From assembly GCA_032358255.1 (NCBI GenBank), contig JAULBX010023852.1:1-64000 (forward strand): a stretch of 64,000 nt of DNA, read 5' to 3'. Every line of letters starts with the position of its first letter. Position 1 is the first letter of the stretch. A program made the position numbers and the translations under genes. This DNA comes from Heterotrichella gracilis. Lineage: Eukaryota > Sar > Xanthophyceae > Tribonematales > Xanthonemataceae. The notes under the pieces were generated by a model, which made no database searches, was not told the origin of the DNA, and saw nothing but the letters and a program-made list of their open reading frames with translations. Shown one piece after another: positions 54,101-63,936 of this stretch.

Positions 54101-55302
54101 ATAGGGATCTGTGGCGTGGCGGGGTGGGTGGCGCGTGGTTTGGTGGTTGGTCACCTATGGTGGGGGATTGTAGTGGGGGTTGTGGCGCAAGGATCCCCTC
54201 CCTGTCGTCTTTATTTCCATCTGCCCACAGTGCCTGTCCCCTCCCCACTTTATTATTTCCTGCTTACTAACTTTGCCTGCCCTTTCCCCAGGTGGACGGC
54301 TGTGCCTGATGAGGACTGGCCCGTCAACGAGGCCTCCCGCAACGTCATCCTGTCAGACTTTGACCTGGCCACGCCGTTCGGGGACAGGCGCCAGGAGATT
54401 GTGTTCATTGGGGCTGGCATGGAGGAGGTGTGTAGGGGTGGCAGTGTGGGGCGGTTGTGGTGGTGGTGCGGAACATGTGGCATGTGTCTGTGTTTGTTGG
54501 GGCAGGCATGGGGGAAATGCTATGGGTGGGTGGCCTGTGTGGGGAGTAGCGTTCATGGGGCATGGGCCTATCGTATTCTAAAGGCAGATTGGATCCACCG
54601 GCTCTGGTCGCATGCACTGAGCACTCCCCCTTCCCCCCTCTCCGCTATGGCCATCACCTCCCATCCACAGGTCACTGCCATATGCACAAGTCCTGACCAT
54701 ACTGTGCATTGCAGTATTTACTGAACCACTGACCCACTCCCCTTCCTCTCCCCCCCTTTTGCAGCCCGCCATCATCTCCCAGCTTACTCCAAACCCTAAA
54801 CCCTAAACCCCCTTTTGCAGCCCGCCATCACCTCCCAGCTTGACCAGGCGCTGCTGACCGATGACGAGATGGTGGTGTACTCAAACCAGTATGCAAAGTT
54901 CCCAGACCCAGTGCACCCAGCGGTAAGGACAAGGAGTAGGGAACCCTTTGAGAACCCCCAATGGTAGTGTAGAGAAGTCTCAGCACGCAAGCATACCCAG
55001 CAGTAAGACACATCAATGTGCTCTACGACCAGTGCACACAATAGGGAAAGGGCGCAGAGTCAGCGCACCCAGCAGCAAGGGCATGCCGGCTAGTTGTGAT
55101 GTTGTCATACAGAAAACCCTTACCTCGCCACCCGGTATAGCACTGGCATTGGCTCCCCTTGTCCCACGCTGCTGGCATCGCCCCCTCACCCCCCTCACCC
55201 CCGCAGGTTGAGGAGATGCGCGCAGCAAAGAAGCAGCGCACAGAGGAGGAGGCGCATGCACATGACCATGGTCACGACCACGCACACGCGCACGCGCACT
55301 AG
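51158..55302 (+). CDS. ZNG1: CobW/COG0523 GTPase, zinc chaperone (ZNG1/CBWD type) with His-rich loop
   Basis: Ten exons: 51158-51215, 51297-51482, 51629-51710, 52140-52379, 52679-52778, 52996-53504, 53840-54040, 54292-54427, 54821-54922, 55207-55302; 569 residues. The G1 P-loop GFLGAGKTS is at 15-23, the metal-binding CxCC motif (NGCACCNIQDEL) at 80-83, the Walker-B-like ENSGVAEPQNI follows, and the G4 motif NKTD is at 197-200. The CobW C-terminal domain begins near residue 390 (LRDIVLKWMPVTHNKALEEG, FMWMASSHLNALYWSHAGQH, RRQEIVFIGAGMEE). A loop of about 90 residues (278-367) is built from His/Asp/Lys repeats and two HDDCKACEE modules, and the protein ends HDHGHDHAHAHAH. ZNG1 proteins transfer zinc to client enzymes such as methionine aminopeptidase using GTP; the His-rich parts probably store or collect metal. 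Intron 3 uses a GC donor (GCGAGT at 51711). Exons 4 and 9 have edge duplications. Confidence 0.92.
52366..52492 (+). repeat. Copy of the ZNG1 exon 4 edge with CCCTAAA-type spacer
   Basis: The sequence gagtacgcgccggcacctct + tgaaaccc starting at the exon 4 donor (52378) recurs as gattacgcgccggcacttct + cgatagaatcc at 52460-52490. The spacer holds aaaccctgaacggtaaaccc + taaag. Here the duplicated block begins at the donor and extends into the intron. Confidence 0.75.
53161..53430 (+). repeat. Coding minisatellite for the His-rich metal loop
   Basis: Within ZNG1 exon 6 the unit catgatcatggccacgatca + caag and close variants repeat at least five times, interspersed with tgcaaggcgtgcgaggag-type units that code CKACEE twice. 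The repeat stays in frame and codes alternating His with Asp, Gly, Lys and Ser. Confidence 0.95.
54756..54848 (+). repeat. Duplicated acceptor of ZNG1 exon 9 around a telomere-like array
   Basis: The stretch ccccttttgcagcccgccat + catctcccagctt (54753-54785) is repeated as ccccttttgcagcccgccat + cacctcccagctt (54809-54841). The spacer is actccaaaccctaaacccta + aa, two to three CCCTAAA units. Only the second copy leads into the full exon, but both have a usable CAG acceptor in the same frame. Confidence 0.92.
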
Positions 55303-56723
55303 GGCAACACCGGCGGGGTGTGTGTTGTCGTGGGCAGCACACAGGGGGTGGGTGGGGGGGGTGGAGGAGCACAAGGGGGGTTGGGGGGCAGCAGCGAGGG
55401 CCTGCCATGGTGGGGTGGGAGGGAGGGTCAGATGGTTCCGTTGCAAGGTGCAGGAGTGGGGGGACGCATTTTCCAAACCCTAGATTATTTTTTTGCTACC
55501 AGGGGCGGTAGCGCGCACATCCATGGAGGGAAGTGTGGCGAGGACGGGGGCAGCGGGGGGCGGGGCACAGGCAGCTTGTGGCGTGGGGGTATGGGGTGTG
55601 GGGGCCCAGCGGCTGTGCTGCTGCCGGGGTGCATTTTTTGCAGGGATGGTGGGCAACCTTTGCTGGTGTCTGGGCAATCTGTGCTGGTGTGTGTCTGGGC
55701 AATCTTTGCTGGTGTGTGGCGTCGTAGGCGGTAGATAACCATGGTCAGTAGGGACATTCTGAGGGGTGCAATGTCGTGATGAGTTGGCAGGCAGCACTTT
55801 CTTGTCAGTCTGAGAGGATCGGTGTGTGGATCTCCTCTATTTTGGCAGCCATTCAAAACGATGTGACCATTTATGTCAAATTATTGCATTTGAATGTTTG
55901 TACGGCAGTTACAGGGATGCACTGCAGTTGTGACCAAATGTAGACTATCACAGCTGTCCCAGGTCATTCATTGTTCAGCACAAGTTTGCAGGGCCATGTC
56001 GTGTTGTTTGTTGTCTTCAACACACTGTCAGCCATGTGATGTGGACCATGGCTAGGCCCTGCAGCACCCATTGTAACATTTACTGAACAGCAGAAAGGAA
56101 GGGATCTTTCTCAGACTAGAAAGGACAAGAACTTCATCAGACAAGCCTTTATGCGGGCCCATGCATTGCTACAAAATTCCGGCAATGCCTGCCATGAATG
56201 GCGGGCAAATAAGCCGTGTTGCCAGGACATGGTGACCATGCCACAATGATGTAAGAATCGTCGAAAAAGCAAGCCTGAGACCGTCAGCACATCATGGGCA
56301 TGATGCCCAAGCCCCAAAGCCCAGGATCTCCCGGCAATGCATGCACCTAGCGGATGCTTGAAAACAAGGTAACTGTGCGGCAATTAATTAGGAAAAGTGG
56401 GATCAGGTGGCGTTTTTAGCTGGCTTGCAAACTCGATTAAAAAACCAGCGACTGCCGAGTCCCAAAAATGCTGGTTCAACCTAGGGCCCAGGCTTATCTG
56501 GGCTGAAACAGGTGCCCAGCATCGATGATCACCACGCCCATCCTGGTCACCCTTCTCCCCGTATCTTTCCCGCCCACCCTTCTGCCACGCCTCCTCTGCC
56601 TCCCACCCACCCACCCCCGCCCGCACTCAGGGCTTGCGCAGTTCCCTGGTCACATGCATGCTGGTGGGGACCCAGGCCCCTCCAGTCTGACACAGGTGGC
56701 CTCCATATGCTCCCCGCCCCACA
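55303..56723. other. Intergenic region between convergent ZNG1 and SelH-like genes
   Basis: G-rich then AT-rich. It contains a short tandem repeat at 55645-55730. Open stretches over the G-rich part have no motif. No supported gene. Confidence 0.5.
55645..55730. repeat. Tandem repeat, three copies of gggcaatctttgctggtgtg type
   Basis: Three imperfect copies, 23-27 bp each, with variation in the GT-rich part. Confidence 0.8.
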
Positions 56724-57872
56724 TCATGCAGAATCCTTTCCTCCACTGTCACCCCCCTGCGCCCCTCCATGCTTGCGCAGGTCCCTCACCACCAGCTGCG
56801 CCACCGCGTCCACCGCCTCGAGGCTGGAGGGCTCACCTGCACACCACAGAAACAGTTGCATGCATATCCAGGCGCAATCCAGGCGTGAAAGCCAGGCTTT
56901 TTAAAGAGTCACCTGTTAGTCGCGTGCTGCCCAGGCCAATGGCCATCCATGGGAGCATATCCCTGGGATAGTTACGACCTAAAATTTGCTGCCAACTGCA
57001 ATTTCCAATGTGCACTCCATGGGCCATGGCCATCATGCGCACGGGATGCGACACGGGAATCGCACTGGTCCTTTGCACAGCACGCGTGAGATGGCTGCTG
57101 GGAGTGCATGCAGATGCCTGACCTGTTTTAGGGTTAGGAATTTGGGTTTAGGGTTGAGGGATATAGGGTTCAGGTGCATGCGGGAGCCTGACCTGTTTTC
57201 AGCTTTGACCAGATCACCCGGGAGGTTCTGCCCGCTTCCAGCGTCACTTCAAAGGCGCCCATGCGCGTCACGCCCTGTGGGACACCACACTGCGCTGAGT
57301 GACTACACGCCGGGGTGACCTTTTCAATGTGCATGGGGATTCGAACTGCAGGCCATCACACTGCAATGGTTGACGCCACGCAATGGGCAGCCAAGGCTCA
57401 CAACAGTGGGTGCAACGGGTGAGGCATGGCCACACGGTGCACTGCACAGCGGGGAATAAGTTTTCTTGTGGCCCACATTGGGTGGAAATGTATCCAATGC
57501 ACGAAGTCATGATGAGGGCTTTAGCCTGCTGTCGGTATGGTTCAGTCCCCACGTATCCAAACCCTATGATAGCAAGCGTTAGAACCCTACCGCAGGGTTT
57601 GCCCTGACGATGTACTGCTCCTGGAAAGCCTCCCGAATCTTCTTGGCAAGCAGGTCGAACCTGGGCTTGTAGTTGCAGCGCACGCTGCGAGGTATACGGC
57701 ACTAAATGAGCAACAGCTTGATCTGGTGGGAGAGATTCAGCATATGCATGCATGCCACACTGAAAGATTGCTGCGCCATGTCAGCACCCGGTGGCTGCAG
57801 TGCACCTTGACAACAATAGACAGCAATAGTACGATGTGCGTTACCAGTATTCCACAACTACTTCTGGTGTGG
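56724..57872 (-). CDS. Selenoprotein H-like Rdx-family protein (Cys form), 5' incomplete
   Basis: Four exons fit: one ending at 57845 (start not fixed; acceptor candidates near 57872 or 57907), then 57684-57591, 57274-57193 and 56836-56724. They code VVVEYCVRCNYKPRFDLLAK + KIREAFQEQYIVRANPA, then GVTRMGAFEVTLEAGRTSRV + IWSKLKTG and EPSSLEAVDAVAQLVVRDLR + KHGG. This matches the selenoprotein H layout: a beta strand, CxxC/CxxU redox motif, helix, VNP, RRGxFEV strand, W-x-x-K-K-x-G and the final helix. The redox motif is Cys-Val-Arg-Cys; the first Cys codon is split by an intron (TG|C), and the position that is selenocysteine in animals is TGC. SelH-like proteins are thioredoxin-fold oxidoreductases, often nucleolar in animals; location here is unknown. 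The N-terminal exon with the ATG was not found. Confidence 0.7.
57095..57205 (-). repeat. Duplicated donor of the SelH-like gene around a telomere-like spacer
   Basis: On the forward strand gtgcatgcagatgcctgacc + tgtttt (57107-57132) recurs as gtgcatgcgggagcctgacc + tgtttt (57174-57199); the latter is the real exon 57274-57193 end. The spacer is agggttaggaatttgggttt + agggttgagggatatagggt + tcag, with four degenerate TTTAGGG units. Confidence 0.9.
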
Positions 57873-57926
57873 GGGTCGTGTCTTCGTGTTGGGTACCGCC
57901 TGTCAGGCCCTGACTTCCATGGGCAT

Positions 57927-58620
57927 GCCGCAGTGCAGTGGAAGTGAGGCACGCGTTGTTGAGTTTGTAGCGAGGTAACCTGGACAGCGCGGCAAGCATG
58001 GCCAAGGAAGGAGGGCTTCCGGATTATGTGCTTGGTGACAAGTAACCAAGGACGGCCAGCTAGGCGCTTGTGCTGTGTTTGGGTAATATGCATGCGAATG
58101 GAGATGCCACAAACCACTACAACTGAATCTCTCTTTACCCCACAAGATTGCTTGTCTATCGGGCAGTTGCCAGCTGGTTCAAATCTTTTCTGCGATTGAC
58201 CAGGGCTTGGCGCCTGATAAACAACCCAACACACGCTTGCACCGTCGCTGGAAGCTGCTTCACCCTATAGCCGACACGTGGACCGGAGTTTGACACCCAG
58301 AAAAGGTGCATGCAGCCCATTTTCGAAGTTGGGCACATACATCGCTTCTTTGGAGAATCGACAACATACTTTAACAACCTCTACTCCACGTCCACGTCTT
58401 CTTGTTCACTCTCGGTTTGTTCCCCAAGCGTACCTTACCTGCGCACCCATATATCATATATATGCATGCATACTCCATCGCCTCCACCTCAGTTGTGCAC
58501 ATAGCTTGGCTTGCGCTGGGGCAAACGTAGCTCGCTCTTTACATAAGACATAAGTCAGTTTACCCGTTCAGAAACCGCCATGTTGTTTATGTGAGCGGTG
58601 GTTGCGATACAAGGTTCGCA
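57927..58620. other. Region between the SelH-like gene and the RRM gene
   Basis: It probably holds the missing first exon of the SelH-like gene and the promoter of the RRM gene. catatatatgcatgcatac lies at 58456-58474. No other coding motif. Confidence 0.4.
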
Positions 58621-59106
58621 ATGCAGAGCACGACAGTGGTCATTGGCGGTAAAGGCACCAACCCCAAGACCGTGCTGTACGTGGGAGGGCTGGAGGAGAA
58701 CGTGAACGAGGCCACCCTCCACGCCGCCTTCATCCCCTTTGGCGACATCAAAGACGTCAGCATACCCCTGGAGCACACCACGGGCAAGCACAGGGGCTTT
58801 GGCTTTGTGGAGTATGAAAACAAGGAGGACACGGAGGCTGCCATCGACAACATGCACAACGCAGAGCTGTATGGAAGGGTGCTACGTGTCAATTACGCCC
58901 AGCCTATGAAGATCAAGGGAGGGGACAAGGGCTGGTCGCACCAGGCTGTGTGGGCAGACGCAGACGACTGGTACGAGAAGCAGCTTGCTGATGAGGAGCT
59001 GGGCAAGCTCGAGGACGAGGAGAGGAAGAAGAGGGACGCAGCCAAGGTGGCAGCTGGGCAGCTGAAGGACCCGATGCAGGAGATGGAGGAGACCATCACC
59101 AGCTAA
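58621..59106 (+). CDS. RRM protein related to the RNA-binding half of cyclophilin 33 (PPIE)
   Basis: A single exon codes 161 residues from ATG 58621. An RNA recognition motif covers residues 17-100: RNP2 is VLYVGGL and RNP1 is RGFGFVEY. The surrounding sequence ([20 protein letters not shown] + [25 protein letters not shown] + [20 protein letters not shown] + KIK) is closest to the N-terminal RRM of PPIE/Cyp33. In PPIE a linker and a peptidyl-prolyl isomerase domain follow. Here [12 protein letters not shown] leads into a charged helix ([20 protein letters not shown]) and the protein stops. No cyclophilin sequence lies within the next 1.8 kb. Cyp33 RRMs bind RNA and the MLL PHD finger in animals and associate with spliceosomes. 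It is the only intron-free gene in the window besides the F-box genes. Confidence 0.85.
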   Translation: MQSTTVVIGGKGTNPKTVLYVGGLEENVNEATLHAAFIPFGDIKDVSIPLEHTTGKHRGFGFVEYENKEDTEAAIDNMHNAELYGRVLRVNYAQPMKIKGGDKGWSHQAVWADADDWYEKQLADEELGKLEDEERKKRDAAKVAAGQLKDPMQEMEETITS

Positions 59107-60925
59107 CGCTTAAACACCATTGCCAGGGCACTGTGGAGATTGCACAGCATGCTGGGTGCCCATATGTGTTCCCTGCATTTGTAGCTTACCCACGGCAGCG
59201 ACCCGTGGCAGCAAGAAGCGTTTTGGGTTCCACTCGCCCATGGAATCTGATAGGCTGCTCCTCGTGTATCAGTTGGCGGATTGCAGAGCAGGCTGCACAC
59301 AACCTAGGATGTTTGACAGCACACAGACTCGGTGTAATGCAGTGGTGGTGCTTGCCACACTTTCCCATCCACCCAGCTCACACTTTGACAGAACAGTTAT
59401 TGACAGACTTTGAGGTATAGACTGGCGGCGCCTATCAGTTAAAATCACCACGCACACTAGCCACCGCAAAACGTCAGTTGGATTGAACCAACCAGTGGGT
59501 GTTCATTTGGTTTCCATAGGAATGTGGCTCACATATCACCATTGAAAGATTAAGCTTTTGTAAACTGGTGCACTGCAACACATCAACCCTGTCACGACAG
59601 CTTCCCGTTTCCCAGGCTTTTTGCCATTGCTGCACTTCCATATGGTATCCTGGTGTTCTTTAACCAGCGACTCGTTATCGAGGCACAGATCTTTAATAAT
59701 GACGAATTTACACACGAGTGCTCGATTGCTGGTGGCCAATGTGCTGTGGTGTTTCATGCATTGCAATAGTATCCACCCATATTTCTGGATGGCAACCGGT
59801 GAACCACCATGTACTTTCAGGGACCCGGTCTGGCAGCAACTGAGTACAAGTTTTTCGTGGAAAGGAAAAATAAAACCCAATGCCAAGGCAGCATACCAGC
59901 ATAGCAAGTACGCCCATTTCCCTCGAGGAAACTCAAATATATTCACGGCCAGCCCGATGCAGGTCAGTAGAACCAACTTTTCGGCGGAGCGCTTCCAAAC
60001 CTCTGATGCAAAACAGGGAACTTACTAGTCTTAGATACAAGTTATCTGGTTGGCAATGAAAAGCAGTCTGGGTGTAAAGCCCTTAGTAAGGGCGTTCCAA
60101 CCCTAGGGCCAAAGCTCCCCCCGTCTCCCTACCCTACATTTTCTCTCGTTGACAACTGTTCCACCTGGAGCAGCATCCACTGAAGTGACACCCTCTTTAC
60201 GCTGTCCACAGTGCTGAAGTCAGTTATTTCACCTTTGGCATTGCCTGAGATCCAGCAGAGCAGTCTGTTTACGGACCCACTGCGTACTTTTAGAACCCAC
60301 GACCCCACGGAATACTGGTGGGTGCCTCACAAGAGATCTCATCGTGAGCAGCTGCGTTCGAAACGCTTCCAAGCAGGATCAGCTTCATAGGTGGACGGAT
60401 CACAGCACTCGTAAGCTATTGAGCTTTGATCGTGTAGGTAATTGCCTGCAATTTTGCACCCAAACTCCGCACATTCCATTCTTGCGTGACATTGTCCTGT
60501 CAGGGAGAATAAACGTGTTTGAACAGTCCTAGTCTGATATGCGTCATGGTTAATACGTGCGGACGCCAGTCTGATGGTCACGACCTGGTAACGCCTTGGA
60601 TAGTATCTAATAACGTGGGTTTGTGCTGGGCATGCATGAGACTAGGCCAGTATCTTGCAAACTAGCTCGACGTTCACGGCCCCTTGTTGACGGGGACTCG
60701 ATTCGTCACTGTCTATGTTACGAACAACTTAAGGTTGCTTCGCATTGCAGCTGTAGTTCTGCTGATGTTGCAATTGACAGCTCCCATATTAGTCACTGTG
60801 TTGCATGTGATGCATGGTGTCTGGGCTCCACCCCAAACCACATGCAAACGTGATGTGAACACTCCCCAGCGTCACCACGTCCAGGCTTGCATAATTTAAC
60901 AAACATTTCTTTTCAGGGACATACC
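59107..60925. other. Intergenic region, no supported gene
   Basis: AT-richer, with many short frames on both strands and none with a motif. A TGTAA poly(A)-type signal for the RRM gene is at 59333-59337. Confidence 0.5.
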
Positions 60926-63900
60926 ATGGCGGAGGTGGAAGTGGAAGTGGCACAGCCTGTGCCAGAGCCTGTTGCAGAGTCCATTCCAGGTGCGGTGTGC
61001 TGGGTCTTTGGTTTCCATCACAGTGCAACTCCTACCCAATATTCAGCTGTTGGTCAGGAGCATTTCTACTTTCTTATATGACCATGTGCACTGTTCTTGC
61101 CTCCACAGTCGAGGAGGATGAGCTTGCAAACGGCGAGGTTCACACAGATGAGGCAGTGGAGGAGCCATCAGAGGAGCCTACAGAGGAGCCAACCACAGCA
61201 GAGCCAGCAGCTCCAGAGGTTGAGGAGGGGCCAAAGTATCCTGAGATGTGGAAGAAGCGGCTCTGGTTTGTGCGGATGCCCAAGCCCCCAGAGGACATCA
61301 CCATCAAGGCGCTGGAGATGGAGTTCGAGGCCTACAAAAACCAAGTGAAGCTGCTGAACAGCCACATAGATGTCAAAAAGGTAGTGCACCAGGCAGGACC
61401 TTTAGAGGGTTGCAGGAACAATGAAACTCTGCGGCATGGTTTGGGATCGTGGGGACAGAGTCTGCTGATTTGCCGAAGTTTTGATCACCAGCGCAACTGT
61501 GGGACTGCTGGTGGGGTGCACGGTTTGTCTGGTAACACGTCGGCTACTCATTTTCACCCTGACTTCTTATTGCAGATGGAGAAGGAGAACGCGTGGGCGC
61601 AGCTGCAGGAGGCGGAGCAGTCCTACGCCGAGTGCAACGCGCAGCTGGGCAGCAAGAGCGAGCAGCTCAAGCCCTTGAAGCAGCAGGAGCAGGGCATCAA
61701 GGACCAGCTGGCGGGGTTCAGGGAGAAGTACGGTGACCTGGACGTCAGGTCTGAGAAGGAGCTGGACGACAGGGTGGCGGAGATTGAGTACCGGATCTCG
61801 CACGAGAGCGTGCCGCTCAATGAGGAGAAGAAGCTCATCCAGACGCTCAAGCGCCTGCAGCAGCAGCGGGAGAAGGTGCGGCAGGGGAGCGGGGGGTAGG
61901 GACGTGCGGTCTAGCCTTGCAGATGGAGAAGCAGTCAGCCCTTTGTTCCTTGCGCCCACCAGCCCCGTCCTGGCACTGCTAATGGCATCTCTGCACCAAT
62001 AAAGTAATAAAGTACAGCGCAGCCTGTCCTTGAACATGCGCTTTGGTTGAAGGGTTAACGAAGGACACTGCTATCTTGCCTACCCCAGGGGTTAAAGATA
62101 TATCACCTGCCATGTTGGGTTGGGGTGCACTCACTTGTGGTGCATGAGGATTGCATACTCCTCGCTTTGGCGTGACCAGGCTGTTACACTTGACAGGTGC
62201 GGCAGTACGAGGTGCTGTCCGAGAGCCTGCGGGTGAACCGCGACGAGACCCGCGCCGCCAAGGAGCAGATGAAGGACCTGCGGGACGAGCAGAACCTGCT
62301 CTGGAACCAGCGTGAGGTGCAGAAGCAGATCAAGGACGGGTACCGCGCGGAGGCAGACCGCATCAAGGGCGAGCTGAACGAGCTGATGGTGGAGCGCAGG
62401 CGCATCAAGGACCTGCAGGTGGGCTGGCGCTGGGACTACGGAGGGGTGGGCTTGTGCTGGGGCTGGTGGACTTGTGCTGAGAGGTGGTGGAGTTATGTTG
62501 CAGATTAGGGGGTCTGTGTGGATTGGCTGGAGGTGCATGCCTTGTAAGAGCTTTCATCATGGTATTTATCGATTATTACCGGCCTGCAGGACGACGTCTA
62601 CAAGCGCATGTCGGAGCTGAAGGGCGCGCAGCGTGAGAAGATGAACGTGTACTACGGCAACCGGCGCTTCGGGCAGAACATCCGCAAGTTGATCCAGGAG
62701 AAGCAGGTGGCGCATCTTAAACCCTAAACCCGAACATGGTTCTGGTAGTTGTATTATCCCCCTGGCATCATTCCTGGCTGGCATGCATGCCCTGGTGATG
62801 TCCTGGCTTGTCCCATGCGCCCCTGTTGCTGGATAGATGCAAACGTAGTTTGTGTACAAATTGGCACAGTAAGGAGACGGCTGTGCGAATACTCGTAAAA
62901 TGCGCATTGCAGCCAGATTAGCAGTCAGCTTTGAACCAGCACGCGCCTTACCTCTGTCCTGGTCGTCCGTTTCAAACCCAACACCATGTCTGAATGTGCT
63001 GAGAAAACCAGAAGCCAAACACTCAACTGACGCTGTTGAGTCCCCGCACCAGATGGACCAGGCGCGCGAGGAGTGCGAGCAGCAGATCAGCGAGGCGCTG
63101 GAGCGGCTGGGCGCCGACGAGGAGTTCAAGGCGGAGTACCTGGCGCTATGGGACGGGCAGCGCAAGCACCCGCTGTCGCTGGCTGACTACGAGGTGGACG
63201 ACAGGACGCTCAACACCGACCTGCCAGACATCAAGCCGGTGGCCAAGCCTGAGAAGAACAAGGAGGCCAGCGCAGCAGCCAGCAAGGCCAGGGCGGAGCA
63301 GGTGAACCCTAAACCTTAAAATAAACCCTAGCACTGACCTGCCGGACATCATTTCGGTGCCAAAGCCCGAGAAGAACAAGGAGGCCAGCGCGTCTGCCAG
63401 GAAGGCCAGGGCAGAGCAGGCAAACTCTAAACCCTGAAGAAAACCCTAGCACTGACCTGCCGGACATCACGCCAGTGCCAAAATCTGAGAGAACGGAGGC
63501 CTGCAGCAGCCAGCAAGGCCAGGGCTGAGCAGGCAAAACCTAAACTAACCCTCATGATTCCATTGGCTTCCCTGCTAAACGGGGAACGGTATCTAAATCC
63601 CAAACCCTTGTCATCAGCATGCCTCACCCCAACCCCGCCTCCCCCGCAGATTGTGTCTGCAGCCCTTGCGGAGGCCAACGCCGAGATCCAGCAGGCCAAG
63701 CGGGACGCAAAGAAGGAGGTGGCGGCCAGCGCACCCCCTGCGCCCGAGCCCGAGGCCCCCAAGCCCGAGCCAGTCAAGCGCGCACCCTTCAAGCCCCGCA
63801 AGCCCGCTGTGGAGGTCACCCTGCCCGACCTCAGCAAGCTGGCCGACTTTGAGCTGCCCTCGCCCATGGTGCGCAAGGAGGAGGTCAGGGCGGTGGGCGC

Positions 63901-63936
63901 GGGCGAGGAGAAGGCAGCGGTCCGTGAGGCAAACAG
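60926..63936 (+). CDS. Proton pump interactor-like coiled-coil protein (3' end beyond window)
   Basis: Seven phase-consistent exons: 60926-60989, 61109-61380, 61576-61875, 62197-62418, 62590-62706, 63053-63301, 63650-63936, with the last donor GTGGGT at 63937, so the gene runs off the window after about 503 residues. The N-terminus is acidic with repeated EEPSEEPTEEP. Then PEMWKKRLWFVRMPKPPEDI resembles the FYFVKxPR entry of plant PPI1 proteins, followed by long heptad coiled coil (AWAQLQEAEQSYAECNAQLG, DQLAGFREKYGDLDVRSEKE, RVAEIEYRISHESVPLNEEK). NRDETRAAKEQMKDLRDEQN and a FGQNIRKLIQEKQMDQAREE segment follow, then a Lys/Ala/Pro-rich tail. Plant PPI1 binds the regulatory C-terminus of the plasma membrane H+-ATPase; this role is inferred. 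The short first exon with the ATG in a good context (ACCATGGC) supports the start. Exon 6 is followed by two decayed copies of its end. Confidence 0.75.
63205..63545 (+). repeat. Triple copy of the exon 6 end with CCCTAAA-type spacers (proton pump interactor-like gene)
   Basis: Copy 1, in the exon, runs cctgccagacatcaagccgg to gcggagcag|gtgaac (63220-63307). Copy 2 (63339-63425) and copy 3 (63457-63537) begin cctgccggacatc and end gcagagcag|gcaaac and gctgagcag|gcaaaa. Both later copies have GC in place of the GT donor. Each spacer carries ccctaaacc or ctctaaaccctgaagaaaac + cctagc. Confidence 0.92.

Noticed and set aside
57330-57400. Sequence with a ggattcgaac word resembling a tRNA T-arm in reverse
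   Set aside because: No matching acceptor, D-arm or anticodon stem could be drawn; it lies in an intron of the SelH-like gene.
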